From contig UQHW01000003.1 in assembly GCA_900540935.1 (NCBI GenBank), positions 1-64,000 on the forward strand: a DNA stretch of 64,000 bases. Reading direction: 5' to 3'. The stretch comes from an uncultured Collinsella sp. GTDB lineage: Bacteria > Actinomycetota > Coriobacteriia > Coriobacteriales > Coriobacteriaceae. How positions within the stretch are numbered: position 1 is the first letter of the stretch; every line of letters begins with the position of its first letter. Below the pieces are notes generated by a model. That model was given only the letters and a program-made list of their open reading frames with translations, did not search any database and was not told the DNA's origin. The position numbers were made by a program, and so were the translations under genes. This document shows positions 26,842-35,548 of this stretch, piece by piece.

Positions 26842-27483
26842 TTAGAGGCCCAGGATCTCCTTGACCTTGGTGATGATGGCCTCGTCGGTTGCGTTGGCAA
26901 AGAAGTACTCCTGGAAGTGCTCGCCGGCAAGTGCGCCCTTCACCAGGTCCTGATCGATCTCGCCCAGGACGTCGACGAGCGGACGCATGGTCACAGCGCG
27001 CACGCCGTCGAGGATCTTCTTGTTGCGCTGCTCGGGCTCAACACGCTCGGCGGGGTAGCCGTTGCCCGAACCAAAGCCAAAGAGCTTCTCGAAGGTGTAC
27101 TCGAGGTTGAGCTCCTGGCCCCAGCCGTTCTTAAGAGCGAAGGGCATGGCGACGGCGTTGCCATCGTTGACCTGGGCAAAGGTGTAGGCGTCGAGTGGGT
27201 CGGCAACGTGGCCGCACAGCACGCCGGGGAAGGAGTTGCAGGCGAGCATGGCGCCCTCGCCGGTGCCGCAGCCGGTCACGACGTAGTCGGCAGCGCCGGA
27301 GTTGAGCAGCACGGCGGCAAGGATGCCGTTCTGCACGTAGGTGAGGGGCTTGGAGTCGGCGTCGGCATACATACCATAGTTAAAGACGATGTGCCCCATG
27401 GGCTCGACAACCTTCTTAAGGGCAGCCTCGATCATGGGGTTCTTGGAGTTCTGAGAGTTCTCATTGATCAGAGCGATCTTCAT
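26842..27483 (-). CDS. RpiB/LacAB-family isomerase, DhuI-like (4-deoxy-5-keto-uronate isomerase)
   Basis: The 213-residue protein belongs to the RpiB/LacA/LacB sugar isomerase fold, with the phosphate-loop-like segment VTGCGTGEGAMLACN. It is longer than ribose-5-phosphate isomerase B (about 150). In streptococcal unsaturated-uronate pathways a protein of this family, DhuI, isomerises 4-deoxy-5-keto-uronate next to the dehydrogenase DhuD. The same pairing is seen here, so DhuI activity is the best inference. It would act on the GH105 product. The start follows GGAAGG on the minus strand. Confidence 0.75.
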   Translation of the reverse strand: MKIALINENSQNSKNPMIEAALKKVVEPMGHIVFNYGMYADADSKPLTYVQNGILAAVLLNSGAADYVVTGCGTGEGAMLACNSFPGVLCGHVADPLDAYTFAQVNDGNAVAMPFALKNGWGQELNLEYTFEKLFGFGSGNGYPAERVEPEQRNKKILDGVRAVTMRPLVDVLGEIDQDLVKGALAGEHFQEYFFANATDEAIITKVKEILGL

Positions 27484-27506
27484 TGCGAAATACCTTCCTA
27501 TTTCTA

Positions 27507-27573
27507 ACTTGCGGTGAAATACGGACCGTCTTGCCTGGTAGAAGTCAAAATCAATCCCTATTTCACCGCAACT
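27507..27573. repeat. Intergenic palindrome, GTTGCGGTG family, copy 3
   Basis: Left arm CTTGCGGTGAAATACGGA and right arm TCCCTATTTCACCGCAACT pair with few mismatches. It lies between dhuD and dhuI, so it would be a hairpin within their transcript. Confidence 0.75.
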
Positions 27574-27609
27574 ACTAAATGAACCTAAATGTGGGAGCGC
27601 GGTGAGCGA

Positions 27610-27707
27610 GCGGGCTTGAGACGGAGCAGGTTGCCTTGAAAGAGGAGGGAAGCGTACTTGGGTACGCGACCGACGATTGAAAGGCAAGATGCCCGTCTCA
27701 AGCCCGC
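27610..27707. repeat. Long hairpin element with GCGTAC/GTACGC core, copy 1
   Basis: 15-bp arms GCGGGCTTGAGACGG (27610-27624) and its complement (27693-27707) enclose an inner partial stem and a core palindrome GCGTACTTGGGTACGC at 27652-27667. The core matches the element at 60844-60943, while the outer arms differ. Confidence 0.7.
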
Positions 27708-27714
27708 GCAGCGC

Positions 27715-28524
27715 CTACTGGGGCTGCTTGCCGATGTATGCGAGGATGCCGCCGTCGACGTAGAGGATGTGGCCGTTGACGAAGTTCGATGCATCGGAAG
27801 CCAAGAACACGGCGGGGCCCTTCAGATCCTCGGGCGTGCCCCAACGGGCGGCCGGCGTCTTGGCAATGATGAACTGGTCAAACGGGTGGCGGCTGCCGTC
27901 GGGCTGCGTCTCGCGCAGGGGTGCGGTTTGCGGCGTGGCGATGTAGCCGGGTCCAATGCCGTTGCACTGGATATTGGCCTCGCCAAACTCCGAGCAGATG
28001 TTCTTGGTGAGCATCTTGAGTCCGCCCTTGGCGGCGGCATAGCCGGCGATGGTCTCGCGACCCAGCTCGCTCATCATCGAGCAGATGTTGATGATCTTGC
28101 CGTGGCCCTTGGCGATCATGCCGGGCAGGCAGGCCTTGGACACGATAAACGGTGCGTTGAGGTCAACATCGACGACGCGGCGGAAGTCCTCGGCGCTCAT
28201 GTCGAGCATCGGGGTGCGCTGGATAACGCCGGCGTTGTTGACCAGGATGTCGGGCGTGGTGCCAAAGTCGGCCTCGATCTTGGCGATGAGCTCGGCGACG
28301 ACGGCCTCGTCGGTGACGTCTGCCACGTAACCATGAGCCTCAAAGCCCAGCTCGCGGTAGTGCTTCTCGGCCTCGGCTACCTTGTCGGCGTGACGTGCGT
28401 TAAAGGCGATCTTGGCGCCAGCCTCTCCGAGCGCCTCGGCGATAGCCATGCCAATGCCATAGGTGGCGCCGGTTACCAGTGCGACCTTGCCGTCCAGACG
28501 GAAGCTGTCCATAAGATCAGACAT
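27715..28524 (-). CDS. SDR-family dehydrogenase, DhuD/KduD-like (forms 2-keto-3-deoxygluconate)
   Basis: This 269-residue short-chain dehydrogenase has the nucleotide motif TGATYGIG at residues 18-25, NNAG, a Ser in ICSMMSE and the catalytic YAAAK. It resembles gluconate 5-dehydrogenases and 2-deoxy-D-gluconate 3-dehydrogenases. Paired with the DhuI-like gene, it should reduce 2,5-diketo-3-deoxygluconate to KDG. The ATG at 28524 follows GAAAGG, and a longer frame start at 28551 is less likely. A GTGAACGTTCAC operator lies about 110 nt upstream. Confidence 0.82.
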   Translation of the reverse strand: MSDLMDSFRLDGKVALVTGATYGIGMAIAEALGEAGAKIAFNARHADKVAEAEKHYRELGFEAHGYVADVTDEAVVAELIAKIEADFGTTPDILVNNAGVIQRTPMLDMSAEDFRRVVDVDLNAPFIVSKACLPGMIAKGHGKIINICSMMSELGRETIAGYAAAKGGLKMLTKNICSEFGEANIQCNGIGPGYIATPQTAPLRETQPDGSRHPFDQFIIAKTPAARWGTPEDLKGPAVFLASDASNFVNGHILYVDGGILAYIGKQPQ

Positions 28525-28540
28525 AGCGATCCTTTCAAAA

Positions 28541-28642
28541 GAAACGTTCATCTATATAAGTCTTGCTTTTAATACAAGCTCAGTATAGGAGAAGCGGAGG
28601 AATTGACGCCCCTATTCTCCTAAAAATAGGTGAACGTTCACT
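28541..28642 (-). promoter_or_regulatory. GTGAACGTTCAC operator upstream of dhuD
   Basis: GGTGAACGTTCACT is at 28629-28642 and a partial site GAAACGTTCATC at 28541-28552, adjacent to the dhuD ribosome site. Its match to the uxaC, symporter and GH105 sites places dhuD-dhuI in the same predicted regulon. Confidence 0.68.
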
Positions 28643-28682
28643 TTTAAAAGGTGAACGGTTGAAATCGGTTGTCGCGATGCCC

Positions 28683-29375
28683 TTACTCGCTTTTCGCCAT
28701 CGCGCCTTCCGCGATCATGTTGCGGTTGTAGACCAGGTGCAGATACATGGCGTCGTGCGCGGCGGTGGGGTTGCGCGCCTCGATGGCGTCGGCCACGCCG
28801 CGGTGCGTGCGGATGGTCTCCTCGACGAGCTTTTTGCCCGTTACGTCGATAAAGAGGGGAACGGATGCCTTGAGCACACCCATCAGGCGAGGGACGACGA
28901 GGTTACCGCAGCTCTCGGCAATGGCGTTGTGGAAAGCGGTGTCGGCGGCGGAGTAGTCCTCGCCGGCCTCGGCCAGGCGCTGGGACTCATCGCAGAGCTC
29001 GCGGATGCATATAATCTGGTCTTCGGTCGCGTGCTCGGCGGCCATGCTTGCCATCTGCGGCTCGATCATAAAGCGCACCTCGAGCAGGTCGCGCGCCAGG
29101 CGCTGCTTATCGCCGATAAAGGTAAAGCCCAGCGGGTCGTCGGCAACGCCGGGGTTCGATGCCACATAGGTGCCCGAACCCTGCTTAATGCGCACGATGT
29201 TGCGCGACTGCAGCAGCTTCATGGCCTCGCGCACGGTGCTCCTGCCGGCACCCAGGCGCTCGACGAGCACGGCCTCCTTGGGCAGGCGATCGCCCTGTTC
29301 AAGGTGCTCATCAAGAATCAATTGAATGATTTTCTCGGAAATCTGCTCGGGAAGTCCCGATTCGGAGCGGGCCAT
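28683..29375 (-). CDS. GntR-family regulator, FadR/FCD subgroup
   Basis: This 230-residue regulator has an N-terminal winged helix (about 5-70, with GAGRSTVREAMKLLQSRNIV) and a C-terminal FCD all-helical ligand domain. Asp/His ligand candidates lie around TAFHNAIAE and THRGVADAI. Members commonly sense sugar acids or uronates. The ATG at 29375 follows GAGAGG. Two matching palindromes upstream at 29395-29413 and 29500-29518 suggest autoregulation and control of the divergent GntP-dehydratase genes. Confidence 0.88.
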   Translation of the reverse strand: MARSESGLPEQISEKIIQLILDEHLEQGDRLPKEAVLVERLGAGRSTVREAMKLLQSRNIVRIKQGSGTYVASNPGVADDPLGFTFIGDKQRLARDLLEVRFMIEPQMASMAAEHATEDQIICIRELCDESQRLAEAGEDYSAADTAFHNAIAESCGNLVVPRLMGVLKASVPLFIDVTGKKLVEETIRTHRGVADAIEARNPTAAHDAMYLHLVYNRNMIAEGAMAKSE

Positions 29376-29394
29376 AGCTATACCTCTCATTACA

Positions 29395-29518
29395 AAATAC
29401 ATCTGAGCTATTTTAGCGCATCTCGGATGCGATATTGGCGCTTCGTCCCAATCGAGCGGCTTATATATACCGTTCGCGGCGTAAATACGACCGTTCGCCA
29501 AATACATCAGATGTATTT
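29395..29518. promoter_or_regulatory. Two ATACATC-type operators in the gntR-gntP divergent gap
   Basis: AAATACATCAGATGTATTT (29500-29518) is a perfect 9-1-9 palindrome. An imperfect copy, AAATACATCTGAGCTATTT, is at 29395-29413 just before the regulator gene. These are likely sites for the adjacent GntR protein. Confidence 0.65.
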
Positions 29519-29540
29519 CGAACAAATTTCAATTTGAAAC

Positions 29541-29596
29541 ATCAGACCTTTCCAAAACACGCTATAGTCATCAGACGAATTCAAAAGGTCTGATGA
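29541..29596 (+). promoter_or_regulatory. ATCAGAC repeats before the gntP-like gene
   Basis: ATCAGACCTTT (29541-29551), TCATCAGAC (29568-29576) and the inverted AAAGGTCTGATGA (29584-29596) form nested inverted repeats around a -10-like TATAGT at 29563-29568. They may be a second operator type for this promoter. Confidence 0.55.
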
Positions 29597-29608
29597 ATTG
29601 GAGGAAAG

Positions 29609-30969
29609 ATGTCAGACCCAACGTTTATGGCAGACCCCACCAGGCTGGTCATCGCCGCCATCGTGGGCATCGCGCTGCTGCTTGCACTCATCATTAAGTT
29701 CAAGCTGCACCCGTGCTGTCGATGATGGTCTCGGCGCTCGCGATCGGCATCGGCGCCGGCATGCCGCTCGACTTGGTGGCAGACACCGTCACCAAGGGCG
29801 TGGGCACCACGCTACAAAACATCGCACTGCTCATTGGCCTGGGCTCGATGTTCGGCCAGATCCTGGAGGAGAGCGGCGGCGCCAAGAAGATCGCCCAGAC
29901 CTTCATTGACACCTTTGGCCAGGGTCACTCCAGCTGGGCGCTGGGTATCACCGGCCTGGTCATCGGCACCACGGTGTTTTTCGAGGCCGGCGTGGTCGTT
30001 TTGATCCCGCTCGCGTTTAGCGTGGCATCGCAGACCAAGAAGTCGACTCTCTACTATGGCATCGCCCTGCTTGCGGGACTGGCAGCCGGCTATGCCTTCG
30101 TGCCGCCTTCGGCCGGTTCGGTCCTCGTCGCCGGCACGCTCGGCGTCGACCTGGGTACCATGATTCTCGTCGGCATCCCCACCGCCTTTATCGCCATGGC
30201 TGTCGCCGGTGTCGTCTGGGGCCGCAACGTGGGCGGCCGCATCTTCACGGACGTCCCCGAGCACTTCACCTCCGCCGAGGGCGCGAGCGACGACAAGGAG
30301 CTTCCCTCCTTTGGCATGGTCCTCGCCATCGTGCTCACGCCGCTGTGCCTGATTCTTCTGGGCACGCTGTCTTCGTACATCCCCATGCCCACCGAGGTCG
30401 CCTCGATCCTCGCCTTCCTGGGCAAGCCGTTCGTCGCGCTCACCATCGCCACGCTTGTCGCCATGTACCTGCTGGGCGCTCGCCGCGGCTACACAGGCGC
30501 CGAGCTCAAGGCCCTGCTCGACCGTTCGCTTAAGCCCGTCGGCATGATCTTGCTGGTCATTGCCTGCGGCGGCGTCATCCGCTGGATGCTGCAGGACTGC
30601 GGTCTGGGCCAGGTCATCGGCCCCGTGCTCGAGAGCTGCCCGCTACCCCTCGTGGTCGTCGGCTTCCTCATCGCCGCGCTCGTTCGCGCCTCGGTCGGTA
30701 GCTCCATCGTTTCGATGACTATGGCCTCGGGCATTATGGCCGCCATGCCCGCGGTCGCCGGCGCCTCGGTGCTCATGCGTGCTGCCATCTGCCTTGCCAT
30801 CTGCGGTGGCGCCACGGCGCTCTCGCACGTCAACGATGCCGGCTTTTGGATGTGCTCCTCGTTCCTCGAGATCGACGAGAAGACCACCCTCAAGTCCTGG
30901 ACCATCATGGAGACGATCATCGGTCTTTCGGGCCTCGCCTGCGCCCTGGTGATCTCGTTCTTCGCCTAA
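29609..30969 (+). pseudogene. GntP-family gluconate/sugar-acid permease with a 1-base frameshift
   Basis: GntP permeases import gluconate and related sugar acids. The ATG at 29609, after GGAGGAAAG, opens a frame with the first membrane helix (LVIAAIVGIALLLALIIKFKLHP). It stops at 29723-29725. The remaining 418 residues continue from 29713 in another frame with typical GntP content (GKPF, SHVNDAGFWM, helices to the end). One missing base near 29711-29714 restores a normal protein of about 453 residues. This may be a sequencing error or a real lesion. Translation from GTG at 29713 would lack helix 1. Confidence 0.8.
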
Positions 30970-31047
30970 TCGCAAGCAAACGCTTTACATCAGCACGTAC
31001 ATCAATCGATACCAAACCAAGTAAGCCTTGAACCAAAGGAGTACACC

Positions 31048-32826
31048 ATGGACGACAAGACTAAAGAGCAGATTCAGCAGGAGGCCGCCGAGCTGGTTGC
31101 CAAGCTGCAGCCGCGTTCCGGTAAGTTCCGCACCATCAGCCCCGAGATGGACCCGCTGCGTCTGGGCTCTGGCTGGAGCATCGAGGACCTGGACAAGCCG
31201 CAGGTCATCATCGAGTCGACGTTCGGCGACTCGCACCCGGGCTCCACCGGTCTGTTCGAGCTGGTCGAGGAGGTGCGCGCCGGCGTTGCCGAGGCTGGCG
31301 GCCACGGCGCCCGTTACTTCTGCACCGATATCTGCGACGGCGAGGCCCAGGGCCACGACGGCATCAACTACTCTCTGCCCAGCCGCGATATGATCGCCAA
31401 CATGATCGAGATCCACGCCAAGGCCACCCCGTTCGACGCCGGCGTCTTTGTCGCCAGCTGCGATAAGGGTCTGCCCGCGAACCTCATGGCCATGGGCCGC
31501 ATCAACATCCCCTCCATCGTCGTCACCGGCGGCGTCATGGACGCCGGCCCCGACCTGCTGACCCTGGAGCAGCTCGGCGCTATCTCGGCCCGCTACGAGC
31601 GCGGCGAGATTTCCCGCGAGGAGCTCGAGTTCGCTAAGCACAACGCCTGCCCCAGCTGCGGCGCCTGCTCCTTTATGGGCACCGCCTCGACCATGCAGGT
31701 CACGGCCGAGGCTCTGGGCCTCATGCTCCCCGGCACGGCTCTGCTGCCTGCCACCAGCTCCGACCTGCGTGAGTTCGCCCGCGAGGCCGGTCATCAGTCC
31801 GTGTGGCTCTCCGAGCACAACCTGTGCCCGCGCGACATCGTGACCAAGGAGTCCTTCGAGAACCTCATCATGGTCCACGGTGCCATCTCCGGCTCCACCA
31901 ACTCGCTGCTGCACATACCCGCGATCGCCCGTGAGTTTGGCATCGAGATGTCCGCTGACGATTTCGATCGTCTGCACCGTGGCGCCCACTACCTGCTCAA
32001 CGTTCGTCCCGCAGGCGAGTGGCCGGCGCAGTTCTTCTACTATGCGGGCGGCGTGCCGCGCATCATGGAGGAGATCAAGTCGATGCTCCACCTCGACGTC
32101 ATGACCGTCACCGGCAAGACCCTCGGCGAGAACCTCGAGGACCTCAAGAACAACGGTTACTACGAAAAGTGCGGCCGCTACCTGGAGAAGTGGAACCTCA
32201 AGCGTGAGGACATCATCCGCCCGTTCGACCAGGCTTTCGGCACCGATGGTTCCATCGCCATCCTTCACGGCAACCTTGCCCCCGAGGGCGCCGTCGTCAA
32301 GCACACCGTCGTTCCGCGTGAGATGTTCCAGGCTACGCTCAAGGCCCGTCCGTTCGACTGTGAGGAGGACGCTATCCACGCCGTTCTGACGCACGAGGTC
32401 AAGCCCGGCGACGCCGTCATCATTCGCTACGAGGGCCCCAAGGGTTCCGGCATGCCCGAGATGTTCTACACCACCGAGGCCATCGCCAGCGACCCCGAGC
32501 TCGGCGCTTCCATTGCCTTGATCACTGACGGCCGCTTTTCCGGCGCCTCCAAGGGCCCGGCCATCGGTCACGTTTCGCCCGAGGCTGCCGTGGGCGGCCC
32601 GATTGCCCTGATCGAGGAGGGCGACCTTATCCAGATCAACATCCCCGAGCGCTCGCTGTCCGTTGTGGGTATCGCCGGCAAGGAGATGGAGCCGGCCGAG
32701 GTCGACGCCGTCCTGGCCGAGCGCCGCGCTGCCTGGAAGCCCAAGGCTAACCGCTATACCTCCGGCACGCTCAAGTTCTTTACCGAGCATGCAGTTTCCG
32801 CCATTCAAGGTGGCTACATGGAGTAG
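31048..32826 (+). CDS. IlvD/Edd-family sugar-acid dehydratase
   Basis: The 592-residue protein is a dihydroxy-acid/6-phosphogluconate dehydratase family member. Motifs include CDGEAQGHDGINYSLPSRD, SCDKGLPANLMA, the cluster Cys segment NACPSCGACSFMGTASTM and the C-terminal GPKGSGMPEMF and TDGRFSGASKGPAIGHVSPEA. Position 79 nt after a gluconate-type permease and in a locus with KDG kinase and KDPG aldolase suggests an aldonate dehydratase making KDG. It is unlikely to be the branched-chain amino acid enzyme. A ribosome site AAAGGAG precedes the ATG. Confidence 0.85.
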   Translation: MDDKTKEQIQQEAAELVAKLQPRSGKFRTISPEMDPLRLGSGWSIEDLDKPQVIIESTFGDSHPGSTGLFELVEEVRAGVAEAGGHGARYFCTDICDGEAQGHDGINYSLPSRDMIANMIEIHAKATPFDAGVFVASCDKGLPANLMAMGRINIPSIVVTGGVMDAGPDLLTLEQLGAISARYERGEISREELEFAKHNACPSCGACSFMGTASTMQVTAEALGLMLPGTALLPATSSDLREFAREAGHQSVWLSEHNLCPRDIVTKESFENLIMVHGAISGSTNSLLHIPAIAREFGIEMSADDFDRLHRGAHYLLNVRPAGEWPAQFFYYAGGVPRIMEEIKSMLHLDVMTVTGKTLGENLEDLKNNGYYEKCGRYLEKWNLKREDIIRPFDQAFGTDGSIAILHGNLAPEGAVVKHTVVPREMFQATLKARPFDCEEDAIHAVLTHEVKPGDAVIIRYEGPKGSGMPEMFYTTEAIASDPELGASIALITDGRFSGASKGPAIGHVSPEAAVGGPIALIEEGDLIQINIPERSLSVVGIAGKEMEPAEVDAVLAERRAAWKPKANRYTSGTLKFFTEHAVSAIQGGYME

Positions 32827-32871
32827 CACCCGTACGCATCGAATTTCTCCTCTCATAGATGCGTGGCACAA

Positions 32872-32907
32872 AGAGCCCCGAGTTCATACGAGCTCGGGGC
32901 TCTATTT
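32872..32907 (+). terminator. Terminator after the dehydratase gene
   Basis: AGAGCCCCGAG (32872-32882) pairs with CTCGGGGCTCT (32893-32903), followed by ATTTCGTT. Confidence 0.8.
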
Positions 32908-33004
32908 CGTTTGGATTGCAGGCGTATTGCCGGTTGAAAGCGTGTTGCGTCTGGCACAAAATCGTACGAAAGCGCAATTTGCGTCTTAAATCAGGACGCA
33001 AATC

Positions 33005-33064
33005 AAGACGAAAACCGTTTACGTCTGGCTTAAATCCGTACGCAAACGGTTTTCGTCTTATAAT
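33005..33064 (+). promoter_or_regulatory. Promoter and 16-bp inverted repeat before the AlbA-type gene
   Basis: AAGACGAAAACCGTTT (33005-33020) and its exact complement (33044-33059) flank a 23-nt spacer. A consensus TATAAT follows at 33059-33064. Shorter related repeats (GACGCAAAT, GCGTCTTAAAT) lie at 32970-33004. The layout suggests autoregulation by the gene that follows. Confidence 0.65.
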
Positions 33065-33101
33065 ACGGTCGTGAAAAGTACGAAACGAAGGGGTTATGCA
33101 T

Positions 33102-34355
33102 ATGGTTGTTAGAGAGGGCCCTACAGTCGAATACAAGGAAAGCGTTACGCCGACGTTTCTTAAAACGGTGAGCGCCTATGCAAACTACGGGACGGGCAAG
33201 ATTGAGTTTGGCGTTAATGACGAGGGTATTGCCGTCGGTCTTGCAGATCCGGTTGCTGAATGTCTGCGCATCGAAAATATGATTAATGACAGCTTGGATC
33301 CCGCGCCCCGTTACTCGCTTGAGCCCGATGAGAAACACGGGACCGTAATCCTTACGGTTTATGAGGGCCAGGACAAACCCTATCGAAGCAAGGGAAAGGC
33401 CTACAGACGAAACGATTCGGCGACGGTGGAGGTCGACCGGTTTGAGTATGGCAGGCTGACGCTCGAAGGCAGCAACGTAACGTTCGACGCGCTCGCGTCG
33501 GCTCGCCAGGACTTGAGTTTTCACACGCTTGAGCATAAGTGTGTTGAACACCTCGGCATTTCCGAGCTAACGCCGGATATCATGCGTACGCTCCGCTTGC
33601 TCGGCAAGGATGGCTATACCAATGCCGCGGCGATTTTGGCGGATAAGAATGATTTTCCGGGCATTGACTGCGTCCGTTTTGGCGATACCGAGGATGTGAT
33701 CTTGGATCGCGAGACGGCGACAGGTCTATCCGCAATTGAGCAGGTGGACAGGGCGGTTGCTATGTTTGCACGCTACTACCGTTATGAACGTATCGAGGGG
33801 ATGGAACGCGTCCAAACCGATCGAATTCCTCTTGAGGCGTTCCGCGAAGCTGTCGCAAACGCTTTGGTGCATCGGACATGGGACGTTCGGGCGAACGTTC
33901 AAATTGCCCTGTACGACGATCGCGTCGTTGTGACTTCACCCGGACCGCTGCCCGCCGGTTTGACGACGGAACAATACCTGTATGGGCAGATATCCGTGCT
34001 CAGAAACCCAATTGTCGCTGAGGTCTTTCTAAAGCTGGATTACATCGAGAAATTTGGTACGGGAATCGCGCGAATCAGGCGTGCGTATCGAGATTCTTTG
34101 AGCCAGCCGGTATTTGATGTTCGCGGCGGCATGGTGGCCGTCACATTGCCCGTTATCGATGCCTTTGAAGGGTCTGAGGAAGAGGTCCAGGTTCTCAAGG
34201 CTTTGTCAGGCGGACGAATACTGTCGCGGGGCGAGATTGAGCAACAGACAGGATTGAGCCGCACGCGCACGTTGACGGCGCTTGAATCTTTGCTCAACCG
34301 AAACTCGATCGTAAGGCGGGGGACAGGACGCGCCACGAAATACGAGCGCGCATAG
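33102..34355 (+). CDS. ATP-binding AlbA/Schlafen-type putative regulator
   Basis: The 417-residue protein has an N-terminal AlbA_2 domain (VEYKES, then GVNDEGIAVGL, residues about 1-120). A middle ATPase-like HATPase_4 region contains REAVANALVHRTW and SPGPLPAGL, with GTGIARIRRA near 320. A C-terminal winged helix spans about 365-417 (LSRGEIEQQTGLSRTRTLTA). Such proteins are putative transcriptional regulators. The alternative ATG at 33096 adds two residues; 33102 has better spacing from AAGGGG. Codon usage looks less GC-rich than the sugar genes, which may reflect acquisition. Confidence 0.78.
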   Translation: MVVREGPTVEYKESVTPTFLKTVSAYANYGTGKIEFGVNDEGIAVGLADPVAECLRIENMINDSLDPAPRYSLEPDEKHGTVILTVYEGQDKPYRSKGKAYRRNDSATVEVDRFEYGRLTLEGSNVTFDALASARQDLSFHTLEHKCVEHLGISELTPDIMRTLRLLGKDGYTNAAAILADKNDFPGIDCVRFGDTEDVILDRETATGLSAIEQVDRAVAMFARYYRYERIEGMERVQTDRIPLEAFREAVANALVHRTWDVRANVQIALYDDRVVVTSPGPLPAGLTTEQYLYGQISVLRNPIVAEVFLKLDYIEKFGTGIARIRRAYRDSLSQPVFDVRGGMVAVTLPVIDAFEGSEEEVQVLKALSGGRILSRGEIEQQTGLSRTRTLTALESLLNRNSIVRRGTGRATKYERA

Positions 34356-34378
34356 CTCAAAAGAGCAAAGCTACAAAA

Positions 34379-34410
34379 CAGGCCCCAAGCCTACACCGGC
34401 TTGGGGCCTG
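34379..34410. terminator. Bidirectional terminator between convergent genes
   Basis: CAGGCCCCAAGCC and GGCTTGGGGCCTG form a perfect 13-bp stem with a 6-nt loop. It lies between the AlbA-type gene and the convergent AAA ATPase gene. Confidence 0.75.
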
Positions 34411-34434
34411 CTGTCCTCTGGGATATTGGCGCCT

Positions 34435-35526
34435 CTACAGTTCAGCTTCCAGTTCGGCTTTGTGTTCGTTGAGGTAGTCGCGCATGTAGGGGATGGCAAA
34501 TGAGACCTTGCCGTACGAGGGCGCCTCAATGATCGACTCTCTCAGCAGACGACTGCGGATGGAACTTACCTGTTGAGGTGTCTTGTTTAAGTCATCGGCA
34601 ACCATGCTGGTCGAGCTCGTCTGCCCTAAGGACGCCATGCTCAGCAGATAAGCGATGCACGTGGGCGGAATGCGCTGCAGCGCGGGCTCAATCACCATTG
34701 CGCAGAAGCGTTCGCGTGCTGTTGCGATGCCTCGCTTTGCCTCTTCCTCTCCAATTACAGTTGTATGGGCGCGTCGTGCCAGTTGCCATGCGTAATATCC
34801 AACGAGCTGAATCATAAAGGGGTAGCCTTGCGTTGCCTCGGCAAGTTGGCCGGCAATACCTGGTTGCAGCTCCATGCCAGACGCTTCAATGGTTTCTTCG
34901 AGGGAGTACGACACTTCGGTTACTGCCACAGCCTTCAGATCAAAGGGGAGGGCGCGGCGCAAAAACGTAAGTGTCTTTCCGTTGATGACACTTTCTATCA
35001 TCGAAGGCAGCCCCGCAAAAACAAAGGCGATATCAAGGTCTTCGCCGATAACCTGTTGAATCGCAATGGAGAGCGTTCGGACCTCATCGAGCTCTGCGTC
35101 TTGAACCTCGTCGAGGGTGATGAGCAGGCCATTTCCATTCTTGGATATAGCCTGCCTCATGGCGTCGCGCAGCGATGGACCGATTCGCTCAATGTCTATG
35201 CTGCCGATGGATATGCCAGCTACGGTGGGCTCAAATCTGGCGTGTTTGGCCTGGAATTTGGGCTGCAGCTGCTCGAGAATGCGCTGACAAAGTCCTTCGG
35301 TTGCGACTTCTTTTATGACCGTCCAGCCACGGCTTTGCGCCAAACGTGAGCACTCGTCAAGGAGGACCGTCTTGCCCGTTCCGCGGACGCCGGCTATGCG
35401 CATAAGGCGCCCCGGGGCGCCAGGACCGTTGACGAGGCCTTCATTGAATTCCTCGAGGACATCTTCGCGGCCGATAATTGTGGGAGGTGTTTTGCCTGCC
35501 GTGGGCTTAAAAGGGTTTGTTTGCAT
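34435..35526 (-). CDS. AAA-type ATP-binding protein (archaeal ATPase/ORC-like)
   Basis: This 363-residue ATPase has Walker A GVRGTGKT at residues 46-53, Walker B GLLITLDEVQDAE near 132, and a C-terminal winged-helix-like part with VADDLNKTPQQVSSIRSRLLRESII. Bacterial members are usually of unknown function, often in variable regions. The ATG at 35526 follows AAAGGTGG on the minus strand. A tandem array of seven decamers lies immediately upstream. Base composition is slightly less GC-rich than neighbours, compatible with transfer. Confidence 0.78.
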   Translation of the reverse strand: MQTNPFKPTAGKTPPTIIGREDVLEEFNEGLVNGPGAPGRLMRIAGVRGTGKTVLLDECSRLAQSRGWTVIKEVATEGLCQRILEQLQPKFQAKHARFEPTVAGISIGSIDIERIGPSLRDAMRQAISKNGNGLLITLDEVQDAELDEVRTLSIAIQQVIGEDLDIAFVFAGLPSMIESVINGKTLTFLRRALPFDLKAVAVTEVSYSLEETIEASGMELQPGIAGQLAEATQGYPFMIQLVGYYAWQLARRAHTTVIGEEEAKRGIATARERFCAMVIEPALQRIPPTCIAYLLSMASLGQTSSTSMVADDLNKTPQQVSSIRSRLLRESIIEAPSYGKVSFAIPYMRDYLNEHKAELEAEL

Positions 35527-35548
35527 GCGAGCCACCTTTGCTCAAAAT

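Noticed and set aside
31048..32826. Assignment as ilvD (branched-chain amino acid synthesis)
   Set aside because: No other ilv or leu genes are near, and the permease and KDG context point to a sugar-acid dehydratase. Family sequence alone does not decide.
30985..32871. 628-residue open frame antisense to the IlvD/Edd dehydratase
   Set aside because: Shadow of a high-GC gene. The plus-strand frame has all family motifs, and the antisense translation is Leu/Gly/Val/His-rich without recognisable motifs. Similar long antisense frames over uxaC, the symporter, the flavin reductase and ABC genes were rejected for the same reason.
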